Source: Casuarius casuarius
Lineage: Eukaryota; Chordata; Aves; Casuariiformes; Casuariidae
Assembly (NCBI GenBank): GCA_003342895.1
Contig: PTFA01000418.1
Coordinates: 372,812 to 436,811, forward strand
Direction of reading: 5' to 3'
Length of the DNA: 64,000 nucleotides
In this document: positions 24,386 through 37,345 of the stretch, in pieces
Numbering within the stretch: position 1 is the stretch's first letter
How the letters are laid out: each line of letters begins with the position of its first letter
Notes under the pieces: generated by a model
Seen by the model: the letters and a program-made list of their open reading frames with translations, nothing else
Database searches by the model: none
What the model was told of the DNA's origin: nothing
Position numbers and translations under genes: made by a program

Positions 24386-27300
24386 GTAAGTAAAGATGAA
24401 AATTGTTGCTAAAATGTCTATTACTCAAGTAATTCTCATTATTAAAAAAAGAAAATAAGATGAAAAATAGCATGTTAGAATTCTTTTAGATCTACTAGTT
24501 CAGCATCAGAAAACACTAGGACATTACAGTGGGATTCACCTCCCCAAGCCTTGTATCCATCTACCACAGCTATGAAGTATGGCACAACAAAGTATAATAG
24601 CAAATACAAAAATTATGTAAAAGTTAAAACAGATCTGAAAATAATTCTAATCCTATATGAGTAAGACTATAGTACTCCAAAAATATCCTATATTCTTAAC
24701 CTTACTCATTTTGCTTCCTCATCTTTAGTTTAATCTCCTGTCCTGCTATTGCAAGTCTAAAATTAAATCTAACCATCTAGACATTCTAAAAATAAAGCCT
24801 TGCAAATATTTAATTTAACATTGCTAAAAAAATTATATCCATTTTTTAAAAGTTCTAATTTAAAACCATATCAAGGATATTCTGGAACTGGCCTAAACTG
24901 GGAAATATTTTACACTATTCTTTTGTTTGATGAAGCCAAAGAAGGGTTTTTTGAGCAGCCATAAATTTCATCTATTCAGTTAGGCACATCTCAGTCAAAT
25001 GGACTTCACAAAGTAGTGGGTGTCACCTGTGATATTGCCACTCTTAGTAAATATACATGTATGTCATATTAGCTTACCCTGCTTGGGAGTTTATGAAAAT
25101 GTGCTCCAAATTAATGAAAGAAATTATGCTTTTTTGCATCAGTGATGGCAGACTTAAGATATACACAGATGATTTAGTTGGCAAACACTTATTTATTAAG
25201 CAATGATAACATCATACGTTTAAGTAATTGCAGTCTAGCAATTCAAAAGCGGAGATAGTATTCTGAAAGATCATGCTACATAACTTTGAGTGACTCATCA
25301 CAATCTGTGGTGTAGAAAAGAATAGAATCAAATAAACAAATTGCACCTCATTAGATTTTAAAGGCAGCCAGTGTAGCAGCTCTTCAGTGGTGGAATTTAA
25401 TGATACCTTTTAGATATAAATTATTTGAATTATTTAAATTAAGTTCTTGTATTTATACTATTTTTCTTATGTTTATAACTCAAATATTTTAAGTAAGACA
25501 GATTTCAAGTAAGAATTATCTGTATAAGCAAATAAAGCCTGTATGTTTTCTTTTTAGTACGTTAGTAATGAATCAGGCCTGTGGAGAGGAAGAGTAATTC
25601 ATGAAAGGCTGCAAATTACAAACTTTAGAAGAGTTCTGTGGTAGCCATATTATAAAGGACTTTACTGACTGCCGCAGGGTAGATGTATATACTATTTATT
25701 TGTAACTCAGCAAACACCCATAACATTGATCTTTTAAAAACACATTTCAAGATTTAATCACATTTCAGATTTGATAATGCTGTCATTTAGCTTATCACAT
25801 CAGGTAAAAATCCTCTACTGCTTCTTACTTTATATGTATAACTGTACAAAAAAAAAAGTGAGAAAAAAAGTATCATCATCACTGGTTTTATTATTATTAG
25901 GATTTTTACCAGTCTGTTCCAAAAGCAAACTGTTGTTCTGACAATCGGTGCAGAGAGGCAGAAAGATACTACAGTTTGTCCACCTGCTCTTTGAAAGATC
26001 TGGCCTGTTCTTTTACAAGGGAGAAAGACTGAATGATTTGAGGGGAGAGACAAAGGCAGAGGGTAAAGGAGCAGGACTGCATGTGAGTGCAGGGTAATGA
26101 TGCTGGAAGAGAATGAGACAGGAATTGGTATGTCAGGCAGGCTGTGTCCTAAGATGGTCAGTCTCTCCCTTGCTCGACAGGTTCCTGCACTGAGGGTTCC
26201 TAAATGAAAACCCTCTTGTCATTTATAGCAAAAGGAAATCCCAAGCAAATGTCCCCAGTTCTTCATCTAGTTTGTCTCTGATGTGGTAATCACTAGTTCA
26301 ATGTGCTCTTGATTTGTTGTTGATTTTTCCCCAAATCAGTATAACTTAATGATTTTACTGTCAGGTAATCTGGTTTTCAGAAGGCAGTCCACTCTAATAC
26401 TTTTCATGTTTCCCTTGAGGCTTGTTCCCTGAAAAATTGGTCTTCCAATACTAGGTTTGGTGTTTGGTGCTGCAATTCCTAACTCCTTTGCCAAGTCACT
26501 TCCTGCCAAGTTATATCCATTGACCTTCTGCCTGAAAGTCTTTGTCTGCTGCTGTCCTGAGTCTAAATAAAACCCTTGTAGCTCCCTGCTTTAACACTTG
26601 CTGCAGGAGTTGCCTGTTCACTTACAAGGACCTTTCTCCATACGGAAAAGTCTTGAACTATGCATTGCTCATGATTTCAATCATTTCTTATGCTATCAGC
26701 CAAACATGTCCAATTTCTAATATATATACCAGACACATATTGTAAGACATTTTTTACATCAAAGCCAGAAACTTGGTCATCACTGAGAGTCTGTCCGGAA
26801 GCCAACAGCTTACCAGTCACCTGCTTTGCAGAGAAACACCATTATCAGAAGTAGGATTCTGAGCATTAATTGAATGCAGCAGTGAATAGCCACATAAATG
26901 TATTTGACCATATAAACACAGAGTTTTTAAAAGCTTCTCAAGCCCTACACAATCATGGGTTATTGAAGAAAATATGGTTTTGCTTAATATTTATAATCAA
27001 AAAAGAGTTCCTCCATGTTTCATTTGACGTAAAATGTTAAAGTAAATTTGTACTGTAGGCTATGAGTCATCTCAGACCTAATGAGCAACTTTTTTACCAT
27101 AAATTTCTGTTATCAATTCTATTAAATTCTGTTAAATCTAGAATGCAAAGAAGAGTTTTGGCTGCAGTACTTCAAAAGCCTGGTAAAACAACCCATTTCT
27201 TTTCCTTACTTAGATTTCCCTGCAGCCAAATGACATTCAGGTTTGAATACTAAAGTTACCACATAGGTTACTGCCTGAAGATGTTTTCTGAAGGCTTGGT

Positions 27301-30299
27301 TTGCTGGTTTGGGAGAAGAGTGAAAGAGTTTTAAGGCCAATCATTTCCCAAAGATTCTCCAAATATATCAATTAAGTTGGCAAAATTCAGTGCAAGAGTT
27401 TATTCTAGGCCTAAAAACATTGTCTGAAAGAAAACCTAAGCCTCTATCTTCATGTAACAAGCAGTTTCCTTCCTCTTCACATTTCAACTGTTACATTATT
27501 TGACTATGAAGAGATCATCTGGTTAGATGGTGTGTTGGCAGTTAGAAAGTTACTTATCAGCTACTATGTAGTAGAAGCCCCCTCCCCCCCGCAAACACCA
27601 GCTAAAAAACACATATCACCCCAACCTCCCCCGACACACCCTTCTCAACAGACTATCACTGTTTATGACTCTTAGATTTTGGGATGATTTGAAAAGTTAA
27701 CTTAACTTTAGCTGTCAAGAACAGAATCGGCACAGCAACACTGATCTCTGTTATGATAGATATAATTAATCCTATGGATATACATGAAATAATATCACAT
27801 TGCATTATAGAGATTGGATTGTTTTGCTAATCTGTAAAGTAACTATTGTTATCATTTCTGGATTGTGTTGAATTGTCAAGATCTACCACACATTCAAATA
27901 TATAAAAGCAAGTAAAATAAATACTCCTTTTATGATGCCCAGTGGCTTGACATAGCTGGCTGTGAACTGCCATAGGAAATAGAATGCAAACAATGGAAAC
28001 TTAAGGGAGCATGTTTTGCCAAATCTAAGGGCAACTTAGATTTCCAACTCCTAAAGACTATAATCATGATTTTATCAGTATGAAATACATATAAGGCCTT
28101 AGTAAGAGAATCATAATGAATAATCAGAATGAATATATTACACAGTATTATCCAGAACTTTTGTTATTTTAAACTGCAAAATTATAGCAGAGCATCAACG
28201 CAAAAAATCACATACAAATGGATTCTTGGCACAATGCAGTGTGTTGTGGTCTAAATTCCTGTAAAGCACTATACTTACACTAGAGATCTCATGGTACTCT
28301 CTTAGAGCAGTAATAATCTACCTCATCAGCACAGAGCAGTTGTAAATACCGAGCAAACTCAAAGAAGTTTTAACTGCAGCCTCACGTTGAAGAAACCTTT
28401 CACCTCCTGTTCTCCACAAACATGGTCACTTCTGACAGCGTTCTTCCTGTATGTCAATATTCAAATGTAGATCTTGATGGTCCATTAGGATGGGCTAACT
28501 TATTCCATCAAATAACAATGATTCAAACTGCAGCCATAAACTTCCAGTTTCCTCTGGATGAGCAGCCCAGGGGATTTAAAGCATGGCCTGTGTTGTCGTC
28601 TGCAGTCAAGGACTCCAGAGACATGATGAGGACTTGACAGCTGCCATCCCATCCATGTTGCACATAACTGATCCTGGACAGACATTTGTGAGTATGTGAG
28701 TGCAAGAGTGTGAATGCATAAAATCCACTTGCTTAAAAAACTTTGTAAATAAGTATCTTGGCTTGAGGGGTTTTTTTCACTAATTTCCCTATCATGCCAT
28801 TCCATTGCAGTGCCACATTATTAGTGTAATTTGATCATACGATTAGAGATAGTATTGCTCCAACTGATTAAAATGTATTTCTTATGGTTATTCTTCCAAT
28901 AAGAGAAAGAAGAATCTGTTGCAAGACTATGTAAAAAAATGCCTACTTAAAATAAATAGTGCATTCAGTATTTTTCTTTTGCCCTGGTCATTCAAACACT
29001 GAATTATTCCATGTTTATTGAAAATATCCTTTGGTCATCTGGAACTTTTAAAATTCTCCAAGTAAATATTTCACATCTGGTTCATGTTCTTCAGGTAAAA
29101 AGCTATCACTTTTTTTCTGTCTGTGCAGCTCTGTCTTCCAGAAATCCAATTTCTTCCCTCTAGCTTTGATGGTGCTGGACTCAGTTCAGCACTCAGATGC
29201 ACAAATGTTAGCAAGAAAACAGCAGAATAATAAAGTAAATCCTTACTTGTGTAATTCCCTTGAAAGGCAGTAATCATAGTTAACCTTCTCAATAGGATGT
29301 GACAGAAGTTCAATGAAAGTAAAAATATTGCTGCTTTGCAAAGTTCTCAGCGTTTAGGGACCCAGTAGTCCCCAAAGTTCTTGACAAAAAGGTAAATACC
29401 AGTGTTTAAACATCAACATTTCAAAAAGACGTGTAGGCAAAACAAAAGAAGTCAACAATTATATTGCTCCTTTAATGAACATCTGAGAATTATCTTATGT
29501 TATAAAGAATTAATACTTTTAACAAGTTCATATGTATTATTTTATTCAAGCCTATCATCAGCTTTATATCACAAGTGTGACAATCACTTTCACACAGAAT
29601 CACACAGAAATCTTGAGGAAAGACAAAGTTTTCTATTTCAGTTAATACACCAGAAGTTATGCCAAAAAAGCTAACAGTCAACTAAATAATAAAATATTAT
29701 GTATGCATCAAGTATACCGCCACATAAGATCAATTCAGTAAAAACTGCAAGTCATTTCTGTGTTTGAGCACTGTTGCACACACACTGATTGCTATACATG
29801 GAAATGATCAGCATTAAAGCCAGGTCAAGATTCATTCGGAAGCACTGATGATCAGTTTCCCTTATTTTCCTGCATAAATGATTTTGTCACCCAAATATAG
29901 AGCAGAAATAAAAACCCCTCAGCTTTTAGGTGTCCTAAAGCTGCAAATCACAAAAAGCTAAAACAACTCTTAAAATTATGAGCTTTGCATGAAAAATATC
30001 TGTTAAAAGTATTTAGGAAGTATTTAGGAAGTACTCACAAATAATAAACATTAGAAGTAAACTGTGATTGGTCTTGACTAGGAAACCGTGCTTAAATTAT
30101 TGAATGTTTACTCTTTTGGGCTATAAATCATGAAATGACAGACTAAATTCAAATTAATCTGTTCCATTAAATTTAGTATCTAGAAACTCTTTTTCTTCTT
30201 AAAAAGGACCAGGCTCAGCAGACTGTTCCTTTCACCTTTCAGATAATTCCTTTCAGAGAATAACCAGAATTCTGGAGGGAAGGACAGAAGGATGGGTTC
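24386..30299. other. Unique AT-rich non-coding DNA
   Basis: No gene or named repeat is recognised. A C-rich simple stretch lies near 27,580-27,650. A direct duplication of 11 bases lies at 30,009-30,030. Confidence 0.5.
30009..30030. repeat. Tandem duplication, 11-bp unit x2
   Basis: GTATTTAGGAA occurs twice head to tail, followed by the start of a third copy (GTA). It is a replication-slippage type duplication. Confidence 0.9.
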
Positions 30300-30620
30300 T
30301 GGAGGACATAACATGAGTTCAAGCTGATGAACTGGAGAAATGGTCCAGAAAGGCAGCTCAGAAGGTAGGAACAAATGTAAGGTTCTGCACTTACTCAAGA
30401 ATTACAGGCTACAGACTCATTCAGGATGAAAAATGTTGGGATATTTAAGAGCAGAGATAAAACCTGCTGGATACAAATACTTTTCCACACATCTTGGGCC
30501 TGATAAGGTCTCATCTGGAAAAATGCACTCAAAGTCAGACAAATCTCTTAAAAATGAAAAAGAGGAATAAGTCATCCTCCAACTCCATTGTGGAAAAGAA
30601 AAATAGTAACCATTCTGTGA
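30300..30620 (+). mobile_element. Ancient CR1-type LINE fragment
   Basis: Decayed but ordered matches to the late ORF2 part of CR1 are present. 'AACTGGAGAAATGGTCCAGA' occurs near 30,329. Then 'AAATGTAAGGTTCTGCACTT' occurs near 30,373, equivalent to the KCRVLHL stretch seen in the younger copy at about 56,860-56,880. Then 'TAAGGTCTCATCTGGAAAAA' occurs near 30,505, equivalent to the VRPHLEY stretch at about 57,090-57,115. Frames are broken throughout. It ends near an (AAAT)n microsatellite. Confidence 0.6.
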
Positions 30621-30632
30621 GAGTTTAAGAGG

Positions 30633-30658
30633 AAAATAAATAAATAAATAAATAAAAA
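30633..30658. repeat. (AAAT)n microsatellite
   Basis: About five to six copies of the AAAT unit adjoin the ancient CR1 fragment. Simple repeat. Confidence 0.92.
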
Positions 30659-32690
30659 CAATCAAAAAGACTACAGAATAGATTTTTGGTGAAGCTGGAG
30701 GATTTCAATCACAAGATAGCTGTCTTTATCACTTAAAGGAATACAATTTCTGCTTTGGGAATAATTTACAGTGGTAAGAAATCCCCATTCCTGCCTTTTC
30801 ATTTCTTTCTTTATTTTATGAACAATTTTTCTCAGTAGCCAATAGATAGAAGAATCCGTTCATATAAAAAGCCTTGTCCTGATGTAGCCTGCAAATGCTA
30901 AAGGAATGCCATTTTAAAAACTTTTCACTCCTCAGGGTGATGAATGTGAACGCTTGACACTATGAACCTGAACACTTGAGACTGTCAAACCTAACACTAA
31001 GTACAAAACACTAAGTATTTCTTTATCTCCTATTACCTTTTAAATAAATCAATACTTATCCACAGTTATGGTTCTTACCAGAGTGCATTTGCATCACACT
31101 GCTCTATTGTCTGGCAGATTCTTGCAAATGATCAATAAAATGGAAAGTGGAGAGTTTCCCAAAATATTTCTGAAATATTTATAGAAATTATTTTCTTAAA
31201 CACAAAAGTCAGGATTATAAACTACAACTAAGGATTTAGGAGATTTTGTTAAAGATTCAAGAAAAAAAGGCTGGGTAACTAGATAGTATAACTTCAGGTA
31301 AATATTTTTGTCCTGAACTATGGCACTTGATCCTTGCTGTGGCATTTTGTCTTAAATTTTCCTTTATGAAACAGCAGATGTTTTAATCATATTTAAAAAC
31401 TGTCTTCATGACTTTTTATAACAGTATGGAAACATTTGTGTTTACTCAGAAAGGCAGTAATCAGTTGCCTGAAGGCAACATTCAGAAGACTTATACTTCC
31501 CTAAGCTATGGAGGAGTTTCATAAATCTCAGATTAAGATATCAGTGTATAAATTCTCTGCTTTCCGAGGAGAATTTTCTAAGTTCTGCTTATGAATACAT
31601 TTTCTCCTGAGAGGCTCGGTTCTCCACAAGTGTTTCCGTTCAAGCTGTTCTAGTTCCATTTTTTACACAGAGAAGATTCTGTCGTGATGACCACAGTCAG
31701 TCAGTTTTGCTAAAATGCTCATTTCATTTCCTACTAATGCCAGGGCTGTGTGAGTAGATTAGACAACATATCACCACTCAGATTTCCCCAGTTAACTACT
31801 TCACATCAGAATCCCAATTCATTGTTAAATTAGGCAGGTAAATAACAGCGTCAGTAACGTTTAAATAACAGTGTCAATGTCATGCAACCACAAACCTAGG
31901 CAGGTCTTTGAAAGCAGTTTTGAAAACAATTTTTTATTTGCATAAACACCATCATGTAGATGCATTGTTTACAAAGCAGTATAAAGTGTTGTGTAAAAAG
32001 CACACAAAATAGCAGCCCTGTAGCCACTCAGAGCCAACCTTTTTAAAAATTATATTATTTTGACTACAAACACTGAAAATGTATACTGCTTGTATAGTAA
32101 TCATTCTGGTGTGCATGGTGGGGGCTTACCTGCATTACCAGCATCTGGAGTCCTTTGCCAGGAAGAACATGAGAGTGAGGGTGATGGTTTCTTCATCCTC
32201 ACTCGAGGATGTGCATGCAGTCATTTTGTATGTTTGCTAGCAAGTTTTTACACCTTGCTATTTCTTCATAGGTCTGCAACATGTTACTTCTGATTTTACT
32301 ATATGTGATGCCTTCTATATATATTAGAAACTCTTTGTTCTCTTGGTTTGTCTAGCTCCAGGTCTGAATATCTTTTGCTGACCATTAGTGAGTTATCTAT
32401 TGCCCTGGATCTGACAGCCTATGCCCCATCTCTTCACCCATATGTGTACTCCACATCATTCTGTCTCCCTTTCTCAGGGCCTCTGCTATCATGCCAGGCC
32501 TGTGTTCCTCCACATTACACCATTATCTTAGAGTGCTAAATAACTCATTCTGCACAGAACAGCTAGCTGCTTGTTACTTCTATCTGCATAAAACTATGGT
32601 TGTACAATACAATGTTATGCAAAGGCACCTGGCTGTTACAGCTAAACTAAATAAAAGCAAAGCTGCAAGCAGGTCCAGAAAAGTTTAGAC

Positions 32691-32730
32691 AGAGGAAGAC
32701 TGACAAGCCTTAGAGGAAGCCTGACAAGCC
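32691..32730. repeat. Tandem duplication, about 20-bp unit x2
   Basis: AGAGGAAGACTGACAAGCCT (32,691-32,710) is followed, after one base, by a near-identical copy at 32,712-32,730. Confidence 0.85.
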
Positions 32731-32920
32731 ACAGTTCTGAGGCCTTACAAACTCGGTACAGACCTTGTGGCCTGGTACTAGCAATGGCAATGCTGAATTT
32801 AGTGGGCTACAGGGTACTGTTTATTGTAGTACTGTTTTATAGTGTGAACAGTGAATTGAAGTTCCTGATTCTGGAGCCAGAATTAGGTGCAGTTCCCTTA
32901 AAGCCTTGCATTGCAAAGGT

Positions 32921-32992
32921 TTGTGTGTGCACGTGCCTCTGCAAATGCATCTGCATGTGTGCACATGCACGTGTATGTGTTTATATGTCTCT
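32921..32992. repeat. Alternating purine-pyrimidine stretch with palindromes
   Basis: A run made largely of TG/CA and TGCA/CACGTG units contains inverted pairs such as GCACGTG and CACGTGT about 35 bases apart. The alternating pattern is the kind that can adopt Z-form DNA. CACGTG is also a generic E-box core. No function can be assigned from sequence alone. Confidence 0.6.
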
Positions 32993-34779
32993 GTGAAAAG
33001 CACATCATTGGTAAGCAATTTTATATATGAATTAAAGTTGCTAGAGAAACTAAGAGCTGGGCAATCTTGCCAACTAATAGCTTCTTTGTTCCCTGAGAAA
33101 TGAGCAGCATGTAGTTACACCTTGACTGAAAATTAAAAAATGTTATGAATTACTTTGGCCAAACAAACTGTAACAGCTACCAGTGTCCTTTCCTCCTCTC
33201 TTCAGAAGTCTAATAAAACTATTCCACAATTCCTCAAATGGACCAAGTTGCTTCTTTAGAACAGATTCACAAAGGGCCTTAGCTGCCCTCTGAAACTGGG
33301 CAAAAACTGATTTTGCTAATCCTTTGAAACCCTCTGACATGCTGGGTATCTACCAGGTAGTAGGAAATGCAAACCAAAATCCCTTTTTTGCTGACTCAAG
33401 AAAGTGATCTGAGACCAGTCTCCCCTCTATTTTAAGTGACCCAATCATCAAGCTAAATGACGCTTTGAGTTGGATTCTGTCTTTATATCTCTTCTTGCTA
33501 TAATTGGATATAACTTTTGGCCTCTGTGCAGAGAGGATACAAGGCTCACAGGAAAAAGCAAAGACACCACAACAGAAAGCAAAATGCAACGTGAGAATAC
33601 TTACATAGCAAAGAGAAAGCCAGGCATTCCTCCTCACACAATTCTCTTTTCTCATATTACAACTCTGAACTTGCACTTTTCCGGAAGTCCTTTTTCAGCT
33701 AGTGAACTCAGTGGCCTACTACGTGGTGCAGACATGTTATAGTGTTAGCTTACATATTTTCCTCAAGTTAGGATTCTGTTCAAGCTGAGGGCAATGTACA
33801 TTTTTTAGGATGGTACACAGCTTAATTTTCGAGATCAGGAAATCTGTTAAATTAAAATACTTCCGGTGTAGGCTCCTCTTTCACTGGGAATCTCAGGAAA
33901 TTTTTGTTATTTACCTATGCAGGCTTTCTCAGTACTGATGATCATCTCATTATCTAATGAAGACAATACAAATACTCCCATGGAAGGCAAACAGATACTG
34001 CCCAGGATTAGGCATCTAGAATATCTAAAACGTAACAACTCACCCTATACTCACAAAATATGTGTAACAGGAAATAAAATAGGGAGGCTTCCCCTAAACA
34101 TAATTGATTATCCTGAAATTATTAGCTAATTTAAGACTTACAATGACTAGAACTATTTTAAGAGCATTATTATTTCACAGTTATTTTTATCTAAGGTATT
34201 TGTTGTGATAAGATTAGCACACTAATAAAGGTGCTATAAAACTGAATCTAGTGCACAGAAAATTGAAATCGTTCAAATTTTTTTAGAAAATAATTATCTA
34301 ACAACAAAAACTGATTAAAGACAAAGTTATCAAAATAAAAATAATATGCATATATATAATATCACATTAATTTTAATAGTTTAAATGAAATGAAGTTTTG
34401 CCTGAAATGAACACTTTCCATTTCCAAAGTTATAAATAAAACTGAGAGTTTATTATGAAAACTTGAAATTTTGATAAAATTACCTTTTTGGTAACTGTGT
34501 CCTTTAATGAACACAGAACTTTTCCATCCACTTCTCCACCCCTCCAGTCAGCTGTAACAAGTGTTTTCCTTTAGAATAAAAGTTTACTCCTTTTTAGATG
34601 AAAAAAAGAAAAAAAACCAACAAAGTTTTTAATGAAATACAGTTTTGCAGTATACTTTAGCATGTCAACCTCTGTGAATTGACCTGGAAAGAAAAAATTA
34701 TAGAGGATTCATGAACACAGTGCTCAAAAGATGAAGAACATCATGTACAACCTCACAATTTTGTAACTGCAACTGTATG

Positions 34780-35480
34780 GGATCATAGACTTAATTCAGG
34801 CTGGAAGGGACCTCAGGTCATCCAGTTTAACCTCCTGCTCAAAGCATGGTCAGTTACGAGGTCAGATCAGGTTACTCAGGACTTTATCCAGGCTGCTGTT
34901 CAAAATGTTCAAGATCGGTGACTTCCCAACCTCTGGGCAATCTGTTCTTTTGCCTGATTGCTCTCAGGGTGAAAAAGTTTTTCCTCCTATCCAGTGTGAA
35001 CCTCTTGTTTCAATTCATATCCGTTGTCTCTCTTCCTCCCACCATGCACTGTTGTGAAGAGCCTGGCTGTTTTCTTGATTACCCATCATGAGAACGGGCA
35101 GGCTGCTATTAGGTCCCCGCAAAGCCTTGTCTTCTCCAGACTGAACAAGCCCTGTTCCCTCAGTCTCTCCTCACAGTGCTTCAGTTGCCAGCCATCCTGG
35201 TGGACTCAGGGGGACTCGTTCTAGTCAAACACTGTCCTTCTTGGACTGGGAGGGCCGAAGCCTGGCTGCAGTATTCTACATGTGGTGCTATGACTGCTGA
35301 GTAGAGGGGAATTATCCTTCCCCTCAATCTCCTGGCTGTGCCCGTGAGCACAGCCCAGGATGCTATTCGCCATCTCTGCAGCTGGGACACACTGCTGGCT
35401 CATGCTTAGCTTGTGCCTGCCAAGGCCCCAGGTCCCTTCCTGCAGAGCTGCTGCCCACTCAGACAGGCCCCAGTGGGAAG
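34780..35480 (-). mobile_element. CR1 LINE, 3' part, minus strand
   Basis: A clear, moderately young CR1 3' end lies in reverse orientation. The plus strand opens with 'AGGCTGGAAGGGACCTCAGG' and 'TCATCCAGTTTAACCTCCTG', the reverse complement of the CR1 3' untranslated end. It then runs through 'GGTGAAAAAGTTTTTCCTCC', 'CCAGACTGAACAAGCCCTGT' and 'GCTGGGACACACTGCTGGCT', in the order expected when reading back into ORF2. The equivalent plus-strand parts are at about 56,970-57,590 in the other CR1. Coding frames are disrupted. The 5' (right) end stops abruptly near 35,480, where an unrelated GC-rich repeat-like block begins. This is either the usual CR1 5' truncation or an insertion boundary. Confidence 0.88.
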
Positions 35481-36560
35481 TATACATGCACATACGCTGC
35501 GGCTCCCTCCAGAAGCTGGGCTTAGACACCCAGTCCACCCAGTAGCTGCCCCTGGATTCCTGGCCTCCCCAGGTGCTCACCTGGACATACGAGCCCCAGA
35601 GGCCACAGTCCTACTCCAGCTGCTGGTACAGATCCCCTCAATACAGTAACACAAACACTGGATGCCTCCAGTAACTGGGCTTAGATAACAGTCTGTCTGG
35701 TAGCTGGTCCTGCATCCTTGCTCTTCCCAGGTGCCTCATCCATAAACAAACAGACACAGGCACAAGGAGGTCTCCCAGTCAGCTACCCAGGACCCGACCC
35801 CTCTCTGGCAGTTCACTGAGACACCTCTGGTCCCGCCAGTGCACCTGTGGTCTTGCCCTTAAGAGAACCACACACACACCTGGCTCCCAGATCACTTCAC
35901 CTGCTTGCCAGCTAGTCCAGTTTGATGTTTGCTAGCAATTGCACGCTCATGCGCATACCTTCACTAGCTCCAGCTGCTGGCGCCACAGAGACATGGGCCC
36001 TGTCACCCCTGTCTGACTCCAGTTGCTGGCACTTAGACCTCCACACACACACACACATGCACACAGAATAGAGAGTAAAGTAGCTAGAGTTTAGTGAGGT
36101 AGCAAGACAGACTGCAGTTATCAAGTCATAGATAGGCAAGCATACTGACCATTCCTGTCTACACGTGACTGGCCCCTTTTTATCCCCCTATCCCTCTATT
36201 TTCTATGTGTTCCTCCCGTGCCTTAATCTCTGCCTTTCTCCATATTTGTCTCCTCCCCTAAACCTCCAAGTCTCACATAATCCCCAAATGCTCTTCCCCT
36301 GCATCCCACAGTGTGTCACATACCCTTAGGCAGTAACTCCCCTCAGTCTCAAAGGTGCTCCAGAGAGCTGCTCCTGTTGACTCACCTTGCTGGGTTTCAT
36401 ACCTGGACCACTGGGCTGATGGTCTCCTGGGACAGCCATGGGAGGGGCCCAGACAGAGGGTCCATTCCTTGGAGTAGGTAATCTGGGTTCCCCACCTGCC
36501 ATTGTGTCTCTGTGCTCCTTTGCATTTGTGGAGACAAGCTTTTATCACATAACCTGACAT
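35481..36560 (-). mobile_element. Unclassified LTR-like repeat block
   Basis: A GC-rich, repeat-like block of about 1.1 kb abuts the minus-strand CR1. It contains no coding domain. Two diverged modules (about 35,500-35,590 and 35,657-35,748) each carry CTCCAG-N3-CTGG followed by GCTTAGA and, further on, CCCAGGTGC. The core motif recurs at 35,507, 35,614, 35,666, 35,968 and 36,017. On the minus strand GGGATAAAAAGGGGC (plus 36,173-36,187) looks like a TATA box, which would fit an LTR with repeated motifs downstream of its promoter. I could not find matching TG...CA ends with a target duplication, so the LTR assignment is inference. A satellite-like or other dispersed repeat is possible. Confidence 0.45.
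36042..36057. repeat. (CA)8 microsatellite
   Basis: Eight CA dinucleotides lie within the GC-rich repeat-like block. Confidence 0.92.
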
Positions 36561-37259
36561 TAATACTCTTCCCTACCAACATATTAAAACAGAAGTGTTT
36601 TAATTTGCAGATAGGCACTGAATATCAGAAAGCAGACTTCATACTGAGATGTATCAACTTTGTTGAAACTAGAAGCCTGAGACTGTCTATCAAGCCACTT
36701 GTTGAGGGTTGCATGAAGTAAATGAAAAGCAGACTGAGTATCATCACAGTGGAGAAGCCATGCTGCTACTACAGCATTCTCTCTCTAGGAGGGCTCTTTT
36801 GATGCCTGCAGTGCAGAGCTGGAGCCTCTTTTTCACTTTGTAACCCTTTATGCAACATGTAATTGGCTATGGCATCACAGCCTGGGTAAACAGATTTTGT
36901 CTAGCAGCTGCTGATTTGAAGCAAGAAGTCACTGGGTACCTGCTTGGCTTGTGTCAAATACTGGTGTTGAGGCAAAAAGAGGGAAAAAAGTAGTCTAAAA
37001 GGGAAGTGAGAGGCACTAAACTAAGGAGTGAAATTTAATGTTATTGACCTTTGCACTTCACAGAAAAAGTAAGACAAAAAGCAGAAGCTGGAAACATAGA
37101 AGTAGATTAGTGAGGAAAACAGAAAGGCTTACATTCTTCAAAAGTTTGGAAGTATCACTTAAAACTTACACTGCTAATGGTCATCACTGGAAGACCTGAA
37201 AAGCTTTGAGTCTGTGAAGTAAGGACCTACATATCTGAATTTTAAAGCCTAAATTCAAA

Positions 37260-37345
37260 CCAAACTACACACAGGTCATGGCAATTGGGAGAGGTTCCTC
37301 AGGACTGAAAGAAAGCAAATGTTATTTAATCCCAAGTAATATTGA
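37260..37345 (+). mobile_element. Short ancient CR1-like scrap
   Basis: 'GGGAGAGGTTCCTCAGGACT' followed by 'GAAAGAAAGCAAATGTTATT' matches the younger CR1 at about 56,185-56,225 ([15 protein letters not shown] region) with several substitutions. The flanks fade quickly, so it may be the only readable part of a longer, very old insertion. Confidence 0.45.

Larger units (their letters stand above)
30659..34779. other. Unique non-coding DNA
   Basis: No gene is recognised. 32,050-32,780 is somewhat GC-richer than its surroundings and contains a 20-bp tandem duplication. It may be an old, unclassified repeat. 33,860-34,640 is very AT-rich. Confidence 0.45.

Noticed and set aside
33143..33340. 65-codon minus-strand frame with amphipathic look (MSEGFKGLAKSVFAQFQRAA)
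   Set aside because: Protein-like composition, but no recognised family, splice sites or neighbours. One such frame is expected by chance among this many.
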